Below are positions 8,960 through 17,890 of a DNA stretch of 64,000 nucleotides, one piece after another (the first letter of the stretch is position 1; every line of letters starts with the position of its first letter). The stretch lies in NCBI RefSeq assembly GCF_001187725.1, contig NZ_LGIQ01000011.1:656017-720016 (forward strand), written 5' to 3'. Source of the DNA: Brevibacillus reuszeri. Lineage in GTDB: Bacteria > Bacillota > Bacilli > Brevibacillales > Brevibacillaceae. Made by a program: the position numbers and the translations under genes. Below the pieces are notes generated by a model. It did no database searches, was not told the origin of the DNA, and saw nothing but the letters and a program-made list of their open reading frames with translations.

Positions 8960-10075
8960 TTATTTTTCAGTGTAGATGATGTTCGTAATTTTTTGACCAT
9001 AGGCATTGGAATTATCCGGCTCGAACAAATACTCTAGCTGGTATTTGCCGTTCTTTGTATCCTGATATTGTCCGGTTACCCATAGCTTTAATTTGTTGTT
9101 CTCATCTATTTTTACTGTTAGGTTTCCATGATTCGTAAACGCAGGTCGATGTGGCAAGCCATTCAAGACCTTGAGTGCTTCTGGTGTAAACAAAGTTGAC
9201 AGCTTGGCTTGGTCGTTGGCTTCATACGCCAGACTTGCCGCTCGCAAATACACCTTTGCAATTCTCTGTTTATTGTTTACTGTTGCCTTGAATTGACCGG
9301 ATGCATCTCTTACGAAATAGTCATACAGCCTCTTCATGACAACGGCAAATTCTGCCCTCGTCATTACTCTTTGCGGTTCGAAGTTCTTTTCTGCGAGAAA
9401 GAAATTGAATTCGCGAATGGCTAGCGCGTATGGTGAATATGTATCGCGGTAAAAGCTGTCCTGCTTCCATTCGTAAAAACTGGTGAAATATGCCGGAGCA
9501 TCCTGTGGCTTAATATTCGCCGTTCTGAATTTTTGCGGCATCATCAAATGGAACAACAACAAGCTGGCTTCCTCTCTGGACAGCGAGTGCTGCAGCGCCT
9601 CACTGGACATCCACCAATCATAGTTTTCTTTTTCTTGCTTCTTCATCAATTGATAGTTGTCTGCGAGGTAGAGATAGTACAGCATCCGATCCCCCGGATC
9701 AAACTTGCTCACAAGCCCCGTCTCGTTTTGCAGCATGGTGCGCATGTTGGTCAGGAGCTGCTCAGCCTCTTGGCGCAGCAAGTAGCGGGAATCCAGATTC
9801 AGTTTTCTCTCGGTCTTCTCTACTCGTCCATAGACTGTTTCAAAGACACGATTCATGAGAGCCAAAGCTTCCCCACGTGTTACCGGTTTGTTTGGATGAA
9901 AGGGTATGTAGCCTCTCCCCTTCAGAATGCCTAGCTCAGCCAATTCGTTAATTTGCTGTTCTGCCCAGTGTCCCCTAGTGTCTGTGAACATAACAGCTGC
10001 ACTCGCATTGCCTGTAAAAGCGCTCTGTACAAGCAGCAGAGCCATGAGAAAACAAACGACAACACGCTTCATCAT
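8960..10075 (-). CDS. Secreted SLH-domain protein
   Basis: A 371-aa exported protein. The signal peptide covers roughly residues 1-27, ending near ASA. An S-layer-homology module (FTDTRGHWAEQQINELAELG, then GRGYIPFHPNKPVTRGEAL) occupies about residues 30-85. A second, partial SLH-like stretch (MTRAEFAVVMKRLYDYF) lies near residue 245. The C-terminal 100 residues form an unassigned domain rich in charged beta-type sequence. SLH modules normally bind pyruvylated cell-wall polymers, so a cell-envelope location is expected. The gene is monocistronic with its own terminator. Specific function not recognised. Confidence 0.8.
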   Translation of the reverse strand: MMKRVVVCFLMALLLVQSAFTGNASAAVMFTDTRGHWAEQQINELAELGILKGRGYIPFHPNKPVTRGEALALMNRVFETVYGRVEKTERKLNLDSRYLLRQEAEQLLTNMRTMLQNETGLVSKFDPGDRMLYYLYLADNYQLMKKQEKENYDWWMSSEALQHSLSREEASLLLFHLMMPQKFRTANIKPQDAPAYFTSFYEWKQDSFYRDTYSPYALAIREFNFFLAEKNFEPQRVMTRAEFAVVMKRLYDYFVRDASGQFKATVNNKQRIAKVYLRAASLAYEANDQAKLSTLFTPEALKVLNGLPHRPAFTNHGNLTVKIDENNKLKLWVTGQYQDTKNGKYQLEYLFEPDNSNAYGQKITNIIYTEK

Positions 10076-10284
10076 GACTTGTTCGTACTCCCTTCTTTCT
10101 ATCTATTTCGCCACTACCATCTCCAATCGATTCGGTTTCTTTCTCCGAATATGAGTATATGACACGAATTCCATAGAAGATAGACTGTGAAATGGTTGGC
10201 TCTACGCAGGTCTTCCTGCTTGAGACCTAGCTACCTCTTGTATCGGGAATCTGGTCGTATTTTTTTACACTTTTTCCTCAAATG

Positions 10285-10316
10285 GAAAAAAGCCACTCCC
10301 AGAGCAAGAGCGGCTT
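10285..10316 (-). terminator. Terminator of the ABC exporter operon
   Basis: On the minus strand the arms AAGCCGCTC and GAGTGGCTT pair with one mismatch and are followed by T6. It lies 18 bases past the stop of the permease gene. Confidence 0.7.
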
Positions 10317-10333
10317 GTTTTTTCAGGCTATAA

Positions 10334-12001
10334 TCAGGCTTCGATTTTTTCAATCCAGACTGGTCCCTTGGTCACGAGTATGCGGTAAAAAATGAAATCC
10401 AGAATTACAAATAGCGCAAAGAGACCTAGACCTACAATCATCATAGAACCACTTACCACATACACGCCTACGATGGTAAGCCCACCTGCCAGGGCACTTA
10501 AAATCAGCGTGAACAACGGATTGAGATTTTGCTTTACAGCTTCCTGCTCTGAGCTCCAGCCGAGCTTTGGCATGTTCAGGTCAACCATGATCCCGAACAG
10601 ATTGATGAAGATGATTCCAGGAATCCCAACCAGTATGCAGTAGAGGACAAAGAGCGGTGAAAGCTGCAAGAGCCATCCTGCTTCTGCCAGCAACAGCAGC
10701 ATACTGACCATACTCAATAAGATTCCGGGCATTAATTTGGCAATCAGGATCTTCGGATAAGCAATCGGGAAGCTTTTGTTTAAGAAAAAGCCTTGGCCAT
10801 CTCGGGTAATAGCGGTCACCGAGGTACTATTCGCGCCCGCCATCATCATGAATGCGGCACATGCAATCGCGATCGGAATTCCACCTATCTCGCCCCCCTG
10901 CATCTGTGCACTGAGCGAAGACAGCATTTCTCCGCTATCCTGACGGCTAAGCAGCGGGATCAATGCGATCACCGGCAATAGAATACTGGACAGCGTGCAG
11001 TTCATCAAAAAAGCAGGGGTACGCCAAAGGATCTTCCATTCCTTGAGTCCGTACGCGATGAGTGCCGAACGGGGCTGGACGAGCTTCTGAAAAGCCGATT
11101 CATCCACCTTTTTCCGCTTGGCCATTGCTTCTCCGATTCCCATGACTCCAGGAAAATAGAGGCGATTTCCTGCGTAGAAAAAGACGGCAACACTAGCGGC
11201 AGCTAAGAACGCAAAGGCTACCAAATAACCGAAGCCACTTACGCTGTCACTGCCCATTAACGCCAAAGCTGCCAGCTTGCTTGCTGGGAACAGCTGTGTG
11301 ACCAGACCCAGCAGAACATTCTCTCCGCTCACGATCATTTGCTGCATTTGCTCGATATTGTCCATTTTGCCGCTCGTCTGTCGCTGAATGACGGCTTGAA
11401 AACCGATCGCTACCGCAATCGCTGCGAATCCCCCGATTAACCGGAAACGGTCCTTACTTTTCCCAACATTGGTATAACGCATAAACAGCATGACCACGAG
11501 GGCAGACAGCACGAGTGGAAAAATAGGCACGATCAAAAAAATGATCAGAGCAAAGAGATAGTAGAGGACTCCGCCTCCGCTTTTGACACCATAGGTGATA
11601 AGTAACGGTCCGAAAAACACGAGCGCCGTCAAATACTCATAGAACAGTGCGACGAGAAATTTGGCCCCGAGAATATGCCATGGTGCAAGCGGCAGGGGAA
11701 GCATATGCTCGACATCCTGTGAGTAGTAAAAGACCGAGAGCACGTATACAATCCCGAGTACAAGGATGGCGAGAGAAGCAATCGCTACTCCCAGACCAAG
11801 CAGTGCTCCTTGCTGTCCAATCATGGCCAGCCCGTCGTATAGTCCTGCGATAAACATGACGCCTACTGACATGAGCGGCAATAGTCCGATTCCGATGGCA
11901 AACAGAATAAGAAAGCTTTTCCAGCCAGCCCCTTTTTTGTTTCCCCACGTTGAACCGGCATTTTTAATCATGATTTTAGAGAGAAGCAAAATTTTATTCA
12001 T
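10334..12001 (-). CDS. ABC transporter permease (putative exporter)
   Basis: A 555-aa integral membrane protein with about twelve hydrophobic segments, including LGIVYVLSVFYYSQDVEHMLPLP and long hydrophobic blocks at the C-terminus. The pattern around DVEHMLPLPLAP is typical of large two-component export permeases (ABC-2-like) whose partner is a separate ATPase. Its ATG overlaps the end of the ATPase gene by 8 bases (ATGAATAA), so the two are translationally coupled. The exported substrate cannot be read from sequence. Confidence 0.85.
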   Translation of the reverse strand: MNKILLLSKIMIKNAGSTWGNKKGAGWKSFLILFAIGIGLLPLMSVGVMFIAGLYDGLAMIGQQGALLGLGVAIASLAILVLGIVYVLSVFYYSQDVEHMLPLPLAPWHILGAKFLVALFYEYLTALVFFGPLLITYGVKSGGGVLYYLFALIIFLIVPIFPLVLSALVVMLFMRYTNVGKSKDRFRLIGGFAAIAVAIGFQAVIQRQTSGKMDNIEQMQQMIVSGENVLLGLVTQLFPASKLAALALMGSDSVSGFGYLVAFAFLAAASVAVFFYAGNRLYFPGVMGIGEAMAKRKKVDESAFQKLVQPRSALIAYGLKEWKILWRTPAFLMNCTLSSILLPVIALIPLLSRQDSGEMLSSLSAQMQGGEIGGIPIAIACAAFMMMAGANSTSVTAITRDGQGFFLNKSFPIAYPKILIAKLMPGILLSMVSMLLLLAEAGWLLQLSPLFVLYCILVGIPGIIFINLFGIMVDLNMPKLGWSSEQEAVKQNLNPLFTLILSALAGGLTIVGVYVVSGSMMIVGLGLFALFVILDFIFYRILVTKGPVWIEKIEA

Positions 12002-12719
12002 GCTTCGTCAACTCCAGGAACAGGCTTTCCAGTGAAACGTTCGATTGAAAATGCTGCTGCATCTCGGCAAAGGTGCCGCAGAACAAGATTTGTCCCCTAT
12101 TGATAATGGCCACCCGATCACACAGCTTTTCGGCCACTTCCAGTACATGCGTAGAAAAAAACACGGTTCTGCCGCTATCCGCATGTTCGCGCATCATCTC
12201 TTTCAACGTATACGAGGATCTCGGGTCTAATCCGGTGAGCGGCTCATCCAAAATCCAAACCTCCGGATGATGTACCAATACGCCCATGATCATAATTTTT
12301 TGGCGCATCCCATGTGAATAGCTCTGAATGGTATCTCCTAGCGCATTCGTCATATCAAAACGCTGTGCCAGCTGCAGGATTCGTGCTGAGCGAACCTCCC
12401 GCGGCACCTCGTAAATATCTGCCATGAAGCTGACATACTCCAAGCCCTTTAACCGCAGGAACATATCGGGACTATCAGGGACGTAGCCGAACTGCCGCTT
12501 GGCTTCGAGTGTGTCAGTCGCAATGTCTTTGCCGTTGATTTTGATCTGTCCTGCATTTGGACGAATAATGCCTGTAATCATTTTGATCGTAGTCGTCTTG
12601 CCAGCTCCATTCGGACCGAGAAATCCAAAAATCTCGCCTTTCGGTATGGTCAGACTGACATTATCGACCGCTTTTATCGTGTTGTTATAGCTTTTCGTTA
12701 CACCCGTTAATTCAATCAT
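11994..12719 (-). CDS. ABC transporter ATP-binding protein
   Basis: A 241-aa ATPase that energises the permease encoded next to it. Walker A is GPNGAGKTT, the signature is YSHGMRQK and Walker B is VWILDEPLTGLD; the switch histidine is in STHVLEVAE. The start was set at 12719 (MIELTGVTK) because AGGAGGGG lies 6 bases upstream and ABC domains begin here. A frame open 13 codons further upstream lacks a ribosome site. It is the first gene of a two-gene exporter operon. Confidence 0.93.
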   Translation of the reverse strand: MIELTGVTKSYNNTIKAVDNVSLTIPKGEIFGFLGPNGAGKTTTIKMITGIIRPNAGQIKINGKDIATDTLEAKRQFGYVPDSPDMFLRLKGLEYVSFMADIYEVPREVRSARILQLAQRFDMTNALGDTIQSYSHGMRQKIMIMGVLVHHPEVWILDEPLTGLDPRSSYTLKEMMREHADSGRTVFFSTHVLEVAEKLCDRVAIINRGQILFCGTFAEMQQHFQSNVSLESLFLELTKHE

Positions 12720-12850
12720 CTCTGCCCCTCCTGTTGCCCATTTTCCAGCCAATTCCACACACTTCTAATACGTGCTGCTCCTACAAAAGGTTGCGTCCAG
12801 TGCAAAATGGAAATAAGTAACGCCGGTCATTCAGAGACGTTGTTCACAGA

Positions 12851-12880
12851 AAAAGCCGCAGGGAATCCCACGGCTTTTTG
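12851..12880 (-). terminator. Terminator after the 138-aa protein gene
   Basis: A stacked inverted repeat: outer arms AAAAAGCCG / CGGCTTTTT and inner GGGA / TCCC. It follows the minus-strand gene that ends at 12922 and precedes the ABC operon. Confidence 0.8.
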
Positions 12881-12921
12881 GCAATTCGGCGGCTATTTCT
12901 TTCAGCCACCATTCTGATTGA

Positions 12922-13338
12922 TTAATTTTGTGGGACGTAGCTACCGTCACGCAGCATAGTCAGCTCGCCCATGATAAACGCCATATCTTCTGACTCTTCC
13001 ATTTTCCCTGATTCCTCCAAGTGCTCAAGGCGGCGCAACAAAATATTGGCGAAATCCTCAATGTGTACAGGACGTGCTTCTAAATCCGCATCATCCAGAA
13101 TATCAATATTCGTCATCGCTTCTAAATGAGTCACGATGCGGAAGCCACCGATTTCTCCCAAAAACTCCTGCTGGTTCATTTTGGATTTTTCCAATTTCTG
13201 CAGCATGGAGAGAATATCATTCGCCAGGACACTTGGAAACACGACCTGATAAAAATTGCGGTTTTTTGCTTCTACCGTCTTAATGATCAATACATCAATG
13301 CCATCCAATTTATTTGCCTTTTTTCCAAAACCAAACAT
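12922..13338 (-). CDS. Conserved small cytosolic protein, function unknown
   Basis: A 138-aa protein without signal peptide or membrane segment. It starts MFGFGKKANKLDGIDVLII, and the rest is mixed alpha/beta with a charged helical C-terminal third (NILLRRLEHLEESGKMEESED). An AGGTGG-type ribosome site precedes the ATG. It is monocistronic with its own terminator. I do not recognise the family. Gene status is likely from the ribosome site, the length and the terminator placed right after it. Confidence 0.65.
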   Translation of the reverse strand: MFGFGKKANKLDGIDVLIIKTVEAKNRNFYQVVFPSVLANDILSMLQKLEKSKMNQQEFLGEIGGFRIVTHLEAMTNIDILDDADLEARPVHIEDFANILLRRLEHLEESGKMEESEDMAFIMGELTMLRDGSYVPQN

Positions 13339-13538
13339 ATATTTTCCACCTCAATTATTCGATCTGCATAACTCTCTCCATGATAGACATAATTGAGAAC
13401 GGACACAACCCCCATCCTGTTTCCTTTTTGCGAGAATCCGTGACCAGATTGCGTCAGGGAAATATTTACATGGCTATTTGCCCCCTCCCCCACACACGCT
13501 ACTTGAAAACGGCTGTGTCCAAAAGAGGCGGTGCAATT

Positions 13539-14159
13539 ATGTTCAAATGGAAAAACTGGATATTTCTCCTAACCCTATCCCTGCTCGTGACGGGCTGTAA
13601 TTCGCCCTCGAACGAGGAGAAAGCGAAAGAAAAAGAAAAGGCCAAAGCGCAGAGCAAGCCCCCGAAGCAAACTGCCCTACAGAAGCTTGGCGATAACAAA
13701 ATGGAGGTTGTGCTGTTTTTAAATCGAGCTGAGCATGCACTGGAGGAAGTATATTATTCGGCACTGGAAAATGCCAAAGGCAAAACCGTTCACGAGGATA
13801 GTCTGAGCTATCGCGAATTACCCAAACGCTTTGACAGCAAGGATAAAATCGTTGGCTACTTCTCCCGCTTCTGGAGCAAACCGCTCGCCGAAGCCTTATA
13901 CGACAACATGTCTACCAAGCTGGTAAAAGATAAAGTATATGTTTCACTCCCACATACGGATTATCCCGCTATGATTTCGGTCCGAAACACAAATGTGCAA
14001 AAGCTGAATGGCGATTTAAACGTGACTGTTGAAAATGCTGCCGATGCTACCGTTGTTTCAGACCGCACGATCCGCTACCATCTCGTCCGCGATAAAAAAA
14101 CGAAGCGCTATGAGATTAAATCGCGGAATGGGACATACGGCAGCGAAAATTTTCAATAA
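13539..14159 (+). CDS. Putative lipoprotein, function unknown
   Basis: A 206-aa predicted lipoprotein. The start was placed at 13539 (MFKWKNWIFLLTLSLLVTGC) because a signal sequence with lipobox LVTGC (Cys20) follows directly. The reading frame stays open 75 codons upstream, but that part has no ribosome site and no signal. After the cysteine comes a highly charged Lys/Glu linker (EEKAKEKEKAKAQSKPPKQ, about residues 25-45). A domain of about 150 residues with no family I recognise follows. The ribosome site (AAGAGGCGG) is modest. It is the last gene before the proline T-box. Confidence 0.7.
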   Translation: MFKWKNWIFLLTLSLLVTGCNSPSNEEKAKEKEKAKAQSKPPKQTALQKLGDNKMEVVLFLNRAEHALEEVYYSALENAKGKTVHEDSLSYRELPKRFDSKDKIVGYFSRFWSKPLAEALYDNMSTKLVKDKVYVSLPHTDYPAMISVRNTNVQKLNGDLNVTVENAADATVVSDRTIRYHLVRDKKTKRYEIKSRNGTYGSENFQ

Positions 14160-14164
14160 TTCTC

Positions 14165-14194
14165 TTGACATTTTGTGAAGGACCAGCAAATAAT
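14165..14194 (+). promoter_or_regulatory. Sigma-A promoter of the proBAC T-box transcript
   Basis: A perfect -35 TTGACA at 14165-14170, an 18-base spacer and -10 AATAAT at 14189-14194 (5 of 6 matches). The start would fall near 14201, just before the T-box leader. Confidence 0.7.
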
Positions 14195-14214
14195 ATTGAA
14201 TTAATAAGCACATA

Positions 14215-14496
14215 GTGATCGGCAATGACGGGGAACAGTAAAACTGCCCTTCAGGCTCAGAGAGCGAAATCCACCGGCTGAAAGGTTTCGCCCTTGAATC
14301 AGTTTGAACCCACCCCAGAGCATCCAGGGAAGACCTGGACAGGTTTCTTTCACCTGTTATCAAAGAAAGAGAGCCGGATGTCTTTTGTCCCTGATCATGC
14401 AATTTGCTTGCTTCAGGTCACTGACGTCAAATAAGGTGGTACCGCGGAGGTCATGATGCCCTTTCGTCCTTATCAAAGAGACGAAAGGGCTTTTTT
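14215..14496 (+). ncRNA. T-box riboswitch, proline-specific (proBAC leader)
   Basis: A tRNA-sensing leader that permits read-through when uncharged tRNA accumulates. The T-box sequence AAGGTGGTACCGCG is at 14433-14446. The terminator stem GCCCTTTCGTC / GACGAAAGGGC (14458-14468 / 14480-14490) is followed by T6, and its 5' arm can instead be opened by the antiterminator. In the Stem I region, GAACCCACC at 14306-14314 offers the specifier CCC (14309-14311) or CCA (14310-14312), both proline codons. That agrees with the downstream proline genes. The exact Stem I boundary is not certain by eye. Confidence 0.92.
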
Positions 14497-14546
14497 GCGT
14501 GTTTTTGAATATGCACGATAATGGTCTGGATACAGGAGGTTCGGTC

Positions 14547-15647
14547 ATGAAGAAGGGTAAAATGCGGTTGGTCGTAAAAGTTGGGAGCAGTTCTCTGGCA
14601 GCTCCAAGTGGTGGTGTTGACCCAGCCAAGATGTCTCTGCTCGTCAACGCTGTGAGTCAACTGCGGGAAGCAGGTCATCAGGTTGTGCTGGTTTCATCAG
14701 GAGCAGTCGCCAGCGGCTATCAAAGCCTGGGGTACAAACAGCGACCGCGTACGCTGGCTGCCAAGCAAGCTTCTGCTGCAATCGGTCAAAGCTTGCTAAT
14801 GCAAACCTACACACAGCTGTTTGCCGCTCACCGCTTCGGTGTCGCCCAAATTCTTTTGACGCGCGGTGACTTTTCCAACCGGGAGCGTTACCAGCACGCC
14901 TTTCAAACCTTGTCCCTCCTGCTGGATAAAAACATTTTGCCAATCATCAATGAAAACGATACGGTTTCGGTCGCAGAGCTTACCTTTGGCGATAATGACA
15001 TGCTAGGTGCATTGGTTGCAGGTTTGGTCCATGCAGACCTGTACCTGATTCTCACGGATACGAACGGACTATACGACAAGGACCCGCGCAATCACCCTGA
15101 TGCCACACGCATTGCATGGCTCCCTCAGGTAACCGAGGAAATCGAAGCGCTCGCGGGGGGAGCATCCCAGCTGGGAACTGGCGGTATGCGCTCCAAACTG
15201 ATCGCAGCGAAGACAGCACAGGGTCTCGGGATACCAAGCTTTATCGGAAAATTGGAGCAACCTTCTGATCTACTCGAGATAGTACAAGGCAACGGCAATG
15301 GAACCTATGTCAGCTATCAACCTGAAGCACCTGCCACAACAGGGCTACCGACCCGTAAGCAATGGATCGCTCTCCACTCCCCGATTCGTGGCTCCATCTC
15401 CATCGATAGCGGTGCGGCTGAAGCTATTCTTGAAAAACGTCGCAGCCTTCTGCTTGCTGGCGTGAGAGGCGTAGACGGTACGTTTTCCCCGGGAGATGTC
15501 GTCGAGGTATATTGTGACGGCGCCTTGATTGGACGCGGTGTGAGCAGATATGATGCAGCCGATTTGGCAGAGCTTCTCTTACCTGCAGGATCAACGCGAC
15601 ACAGCGGCACTGTAATCCATCGCGATCACTGGACACAGATTACGTAA
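14547..15647 (+). CDS. proB: Glutamate 5-kinase
   Basis: A 366-aa enzyme that phosphorylates glutamate to gamma-glutamyl phosphate, the committed step of proline synthesis. The amino-acid kinase domain starts RLVVKVGSSSLA and includes VLVSSGAVASGY, INENDTVSV, FGDNDMLGALVA and LTDTNGLYDKDPR. A PUA domain occupies roughly residues 275-360. The start at 14547 follows TACAGGAGGTTCGGTC; an in-frame ATG 16 codons upstream lies against the T-box terminator and is less likely. It is the first gene of proBAC and is controlled by the T-box. Confidence 0.96.
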   Translation: MKKGKMRLVVKVGSSSLAAPSGGVDPAKMSLLVNAVSQLREAGHQVVLVSSGAVASGYQSLGYKQRPRTLAAKQASAAIGQSLLMQTYTQLFAAHRFGVAQILLTRGDFSNRERYQHAFQTLSLLLDKNILPIINENDTVSVAELTFGDNDMLGALVAGLVHADLYLILTDTNGLYDKDPRNHPDATRIAWLPQVTEEIEALAGGASQLGTGGMRSKLIAAKTAQGLGIPSFIGKLEQPSDLLEIVQGNGNGTYVSYQPEAPATTGLPTRKQWIALHSPIRGSISIDSGAAEAILEKRRSLLLAGVRGVDGTFSPGDVVEVYCDGALIGRGVSRYDAADLAELLLPAGSTRHSGTVIHRDHWTQIT

Positions 15648-15702
15648 GAAACAAGCTTCACCAAATAAAAAATAGACAAAAAATAAAGGAGCTGGGGAGA
15701 TC

Positions 15703-16971
15703 ATGGAAAGCTTAAAGGAAAAAGTGCTGGGACAAATTACTTTGGCAAAAAAGGCGTCACGTCAAATGGCTTTGCAGGATCGTCGCGCAAAGGATTCGGC
15801 ATTGGCAGCTATCGCAGAACAGCTGCAGGTTGATGCCGATGACATTTTAACTGCAAATGAACAGGATTTGGCTCGGGCCGAAGCGGATGGTCAGCCTGCC
15901 TCCTATCTCGATCGACTGCGACTAACACCTGCCCGGATACGCGATTTGGTTGATGGTTTGCAGCAGCTTATTTCGCTCGAAGATCCGGTCGGACAAAAAC
16001 TCGAGCAATGGACCCGGCCCAATGGCTTGGCAATCGAGCAAGTACGTGTCCCGCTCGGTGTCATCGGAATGGTTTACGAAGCCCGCCCCAATGTGACGAT
16101 TGACGCTGCTGCCATTGCGCTGAAAACGGGCAATGCCACCGTACTTCGCGGCAGCCACAGTGCCGTTTCGAGTAATCTGGCCCTGGTCAAAAGCATTCGG
16201 GCCGGCCTCGCTAACGCTGGTATTACTCCGGAGGCAGTGCAGTATCTCCCTTTTGCTGAGCATGCTTCCGTTGATATTTTATGTACGGCAAATGGACTCA
16301 TCGATGTCATTATTCCTCGAGGTGGCGCAGGCTTGATTAATCGAGTTCTGCAGCTGTCGAGTGTTCCCGTCCTGGAAACGGGCGTCGGAAACTGCCACAT
16401 TTTCGTGGATCAAACAGCTCAATATGAGATGACGAAGGCAATCGTCATCAATGCCAAAACGAGCAGACCGGCTGTATGCAACGCTGCTGAGACATTGCTT
16501 TTACACCGCGACTGGCCGCTTGCACATCAAAACGATCTACTCAAGCAATTAATCGAATCAGGTGTAGAAATCAGAGCTTGCGAGCAAACGAGAGCACTGC
16601 ATTCTGATCTCGCTGCCCAGCTGCAAGCAGCTTCCAAGGCTGATTGGGACGCTGAATTCTCCGATCTGATCTTGGCCGTCCGCATTGTAGATAGTTTGGC
16701 AGATGCCATCAACCATATTGCTGAGCATAGCACGGGTCATTCCGAAGCTATTCTTACAGAAGACGCAGAGTCTGCCTCGCGTTTTCTGGCAACAGTCGAC
16801 TCGACTACTGTTTATCACAATGCATCCACTCGCTTCACTGACGGTGGAGAATTCGGTTTCGGTGCAGAGATCGGCATCAGTACACAAAAGCTTCATGCCC
16901 GTGGTCCAATGGGCTTGCCTGCTCTTACTTCCTATAAATATGTCGTCCGTGGAACCGGGCAAATCCGATAG
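15703..16971 (+). CDS. proA: Gamma-glutamyl phosphate reductase
   Basis: A 422-aa NADPH-dependent enzyme reducing gamma-glutamyl phosphate to glutamate semialdehyde. It shows GMVYEARPNVTIDAAAIALK, the catalytic-cysteine segment SRPAVCNAAETLL and the C-terminal FGAEIGISTQKLHARGPMGL, all typical of ProA. Its ribosome site is AAAGGAGCTGGGG. It lies 55 bases after proB in the same operon. Confidence 0.96.
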   Translation: MESLKEKVLGQITLAKKASRQMALQDRRAKDSALAAIAEQLQVDADDILTANEQDLARAEADGQPASYLDRLRLTPARIRDLVDGLQQLISLEDPVGQKLEQWTRPNGLAIEQVRVPLGVIGMVYEARPNVTIDAAAIALKTGNATVLRGSHSAVSSNLALVKSIRAGLANAGITPEAVQYLPFAEHASVDILCTANGLIDVIIPRGGAGLINRVLQLSSVPVLETGVGNCHIFVDQTAQYEMTKAIVINAKTSRPAVCNAAETLLLHRDWPLAHQNDLLKQLIESGVEIRACEQTRALHSDLAAQLQAASKADWDAEFSDLILAVRIVDSLADAINHIAEHSTGHSEAILTEDAESASRFLATVDSTTVYHNASTRFTDGGEFGFGAEIGISTQKLHARGPMGLPALTSYKYVVRGTGQIR

Positions 16972-16991
16972 TCCAAAAGGAGGGAACATCA

Positions 16992-17834
16992 ATGAGCAAT
17001 CAAGACAAACTTTGTATGGCAGGACGGATCGGATTTCTCGGCGCTGGCTCCATCGTAGAAGCCATGCTGTCAGGTATCCTCAAAAAAGGGCTACTCTCTA
17101 CAGATCGGCTGCTTGTCTCCAATCGTAATAATCGGGAGCGTCTGAAGGAGCTAGCTGATTCCTACGGTGTGCAATATACACAGGATAAGCTGGAGGTGGC
17201 CCGTTCTTCAGACATTTTGATTTTGGCGATTAAGCCAAAGGATGCACAGGAAGCGCTCCGGGAGCTGCGTGGAGTTGTTCACACTGGTCAGTTGGTCATT
17301 TCCGTCGTCGCTGGCGTCTCCACCACTCTGATCGGTGAATGGCTCGGTGTAAATTGCCCGATCGTGCGGACGATGCCCAATACTTCATCGGCCGTGGGAC
17401 TTTCTGCTACTGGTCTTGCCGCGAATCCTTTTGTTACAGAAGAACAGCTCCAGCAGGCTACTTGTCTCTTTGAAGCCATCGGCACCGTCTACACCGTTGC
17501 CGAAGAGGAGCTCGATATCATTACTGGATTATCTGGCAGCGGTCCTGCCTATATTTACTACCTCGTAGAAGCCATGATGGCTGCAGGTGCGACAGCTGGA
17601 CTGGATCGGGAAATGGCGCGTCAGCTTACCCTCCAAACCGTTATTGGTGCCGCTCAGATGCTGCTCGAAACGCGTGCAGATCCAGCCATTTTGCGCAAGC
17701 AAGTAACCAGTCCAGGCGGAACGACACAAGCCGGGCTGGAGGTTTTGGAAGCCTATCAATTCCAGCAAGGAGTGACTGCAGCCATATTGCGTGCATCAGA
17801 GCGCTCCCGAGAAATGGGGGCACAATACCACTAG
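16992..17834 (+). CDS. proC: Pyrroline-5-carboxylate reductase
   Basis: A 280-aa enzyme making proline from pyrroline-5-carboxylate. It has the Rossmann start IGFLGAGSIVEAML, the motif VVAGVSTTLIGEWL, RTMPNTSSAVG, and the signature LSGSGPAYIYYLVEAM followed by VTSPGGTTQAGLEVLE. In B. subtilis the equivalent T-box-linked paralogue is named proI. The AAGGAGGG site lies 20 bases after proA. It completes a self-contained proline operon; no clear terminator was seen in the short gap that follows. Confidence 0.95.
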   Translation: MSNQDKLCMAGRIGFLGAGSIVEAMLSGILKKGLLSTDRLLVSNRNNRERLKELADSYGVQYTQDKLEVARSSDILILAIKPKDAQEALRELRGVVHTGQLVISVVAGVSTTLIGEWLGVNCPIVRTMPNTSSAVGLSATGLAANPFVTEEQLQQATCLFEAIGTVYTVAEEELDIITGLSGSGPAYIYYLVEAMMAAGATAGLDREMARQLTLQTVIGAAQMLLETRADPAILRKQVTSPGGTTQAGLEVLEAYQFQQGVTAAILRASERSREMGAQYH

Positions 17835-17890
17835 CTTTTTCCCCCTCTCCCTCTCGTGTATAATGGAGGGAAAACACAAGGGAGGTTACC

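Noticed and set aside
13314..13538. N-terminal extension of the lipoprotein
   Set aside because: The lipoprotein signal with lipobox begins at 13539, and there is no ribosome site upstream.
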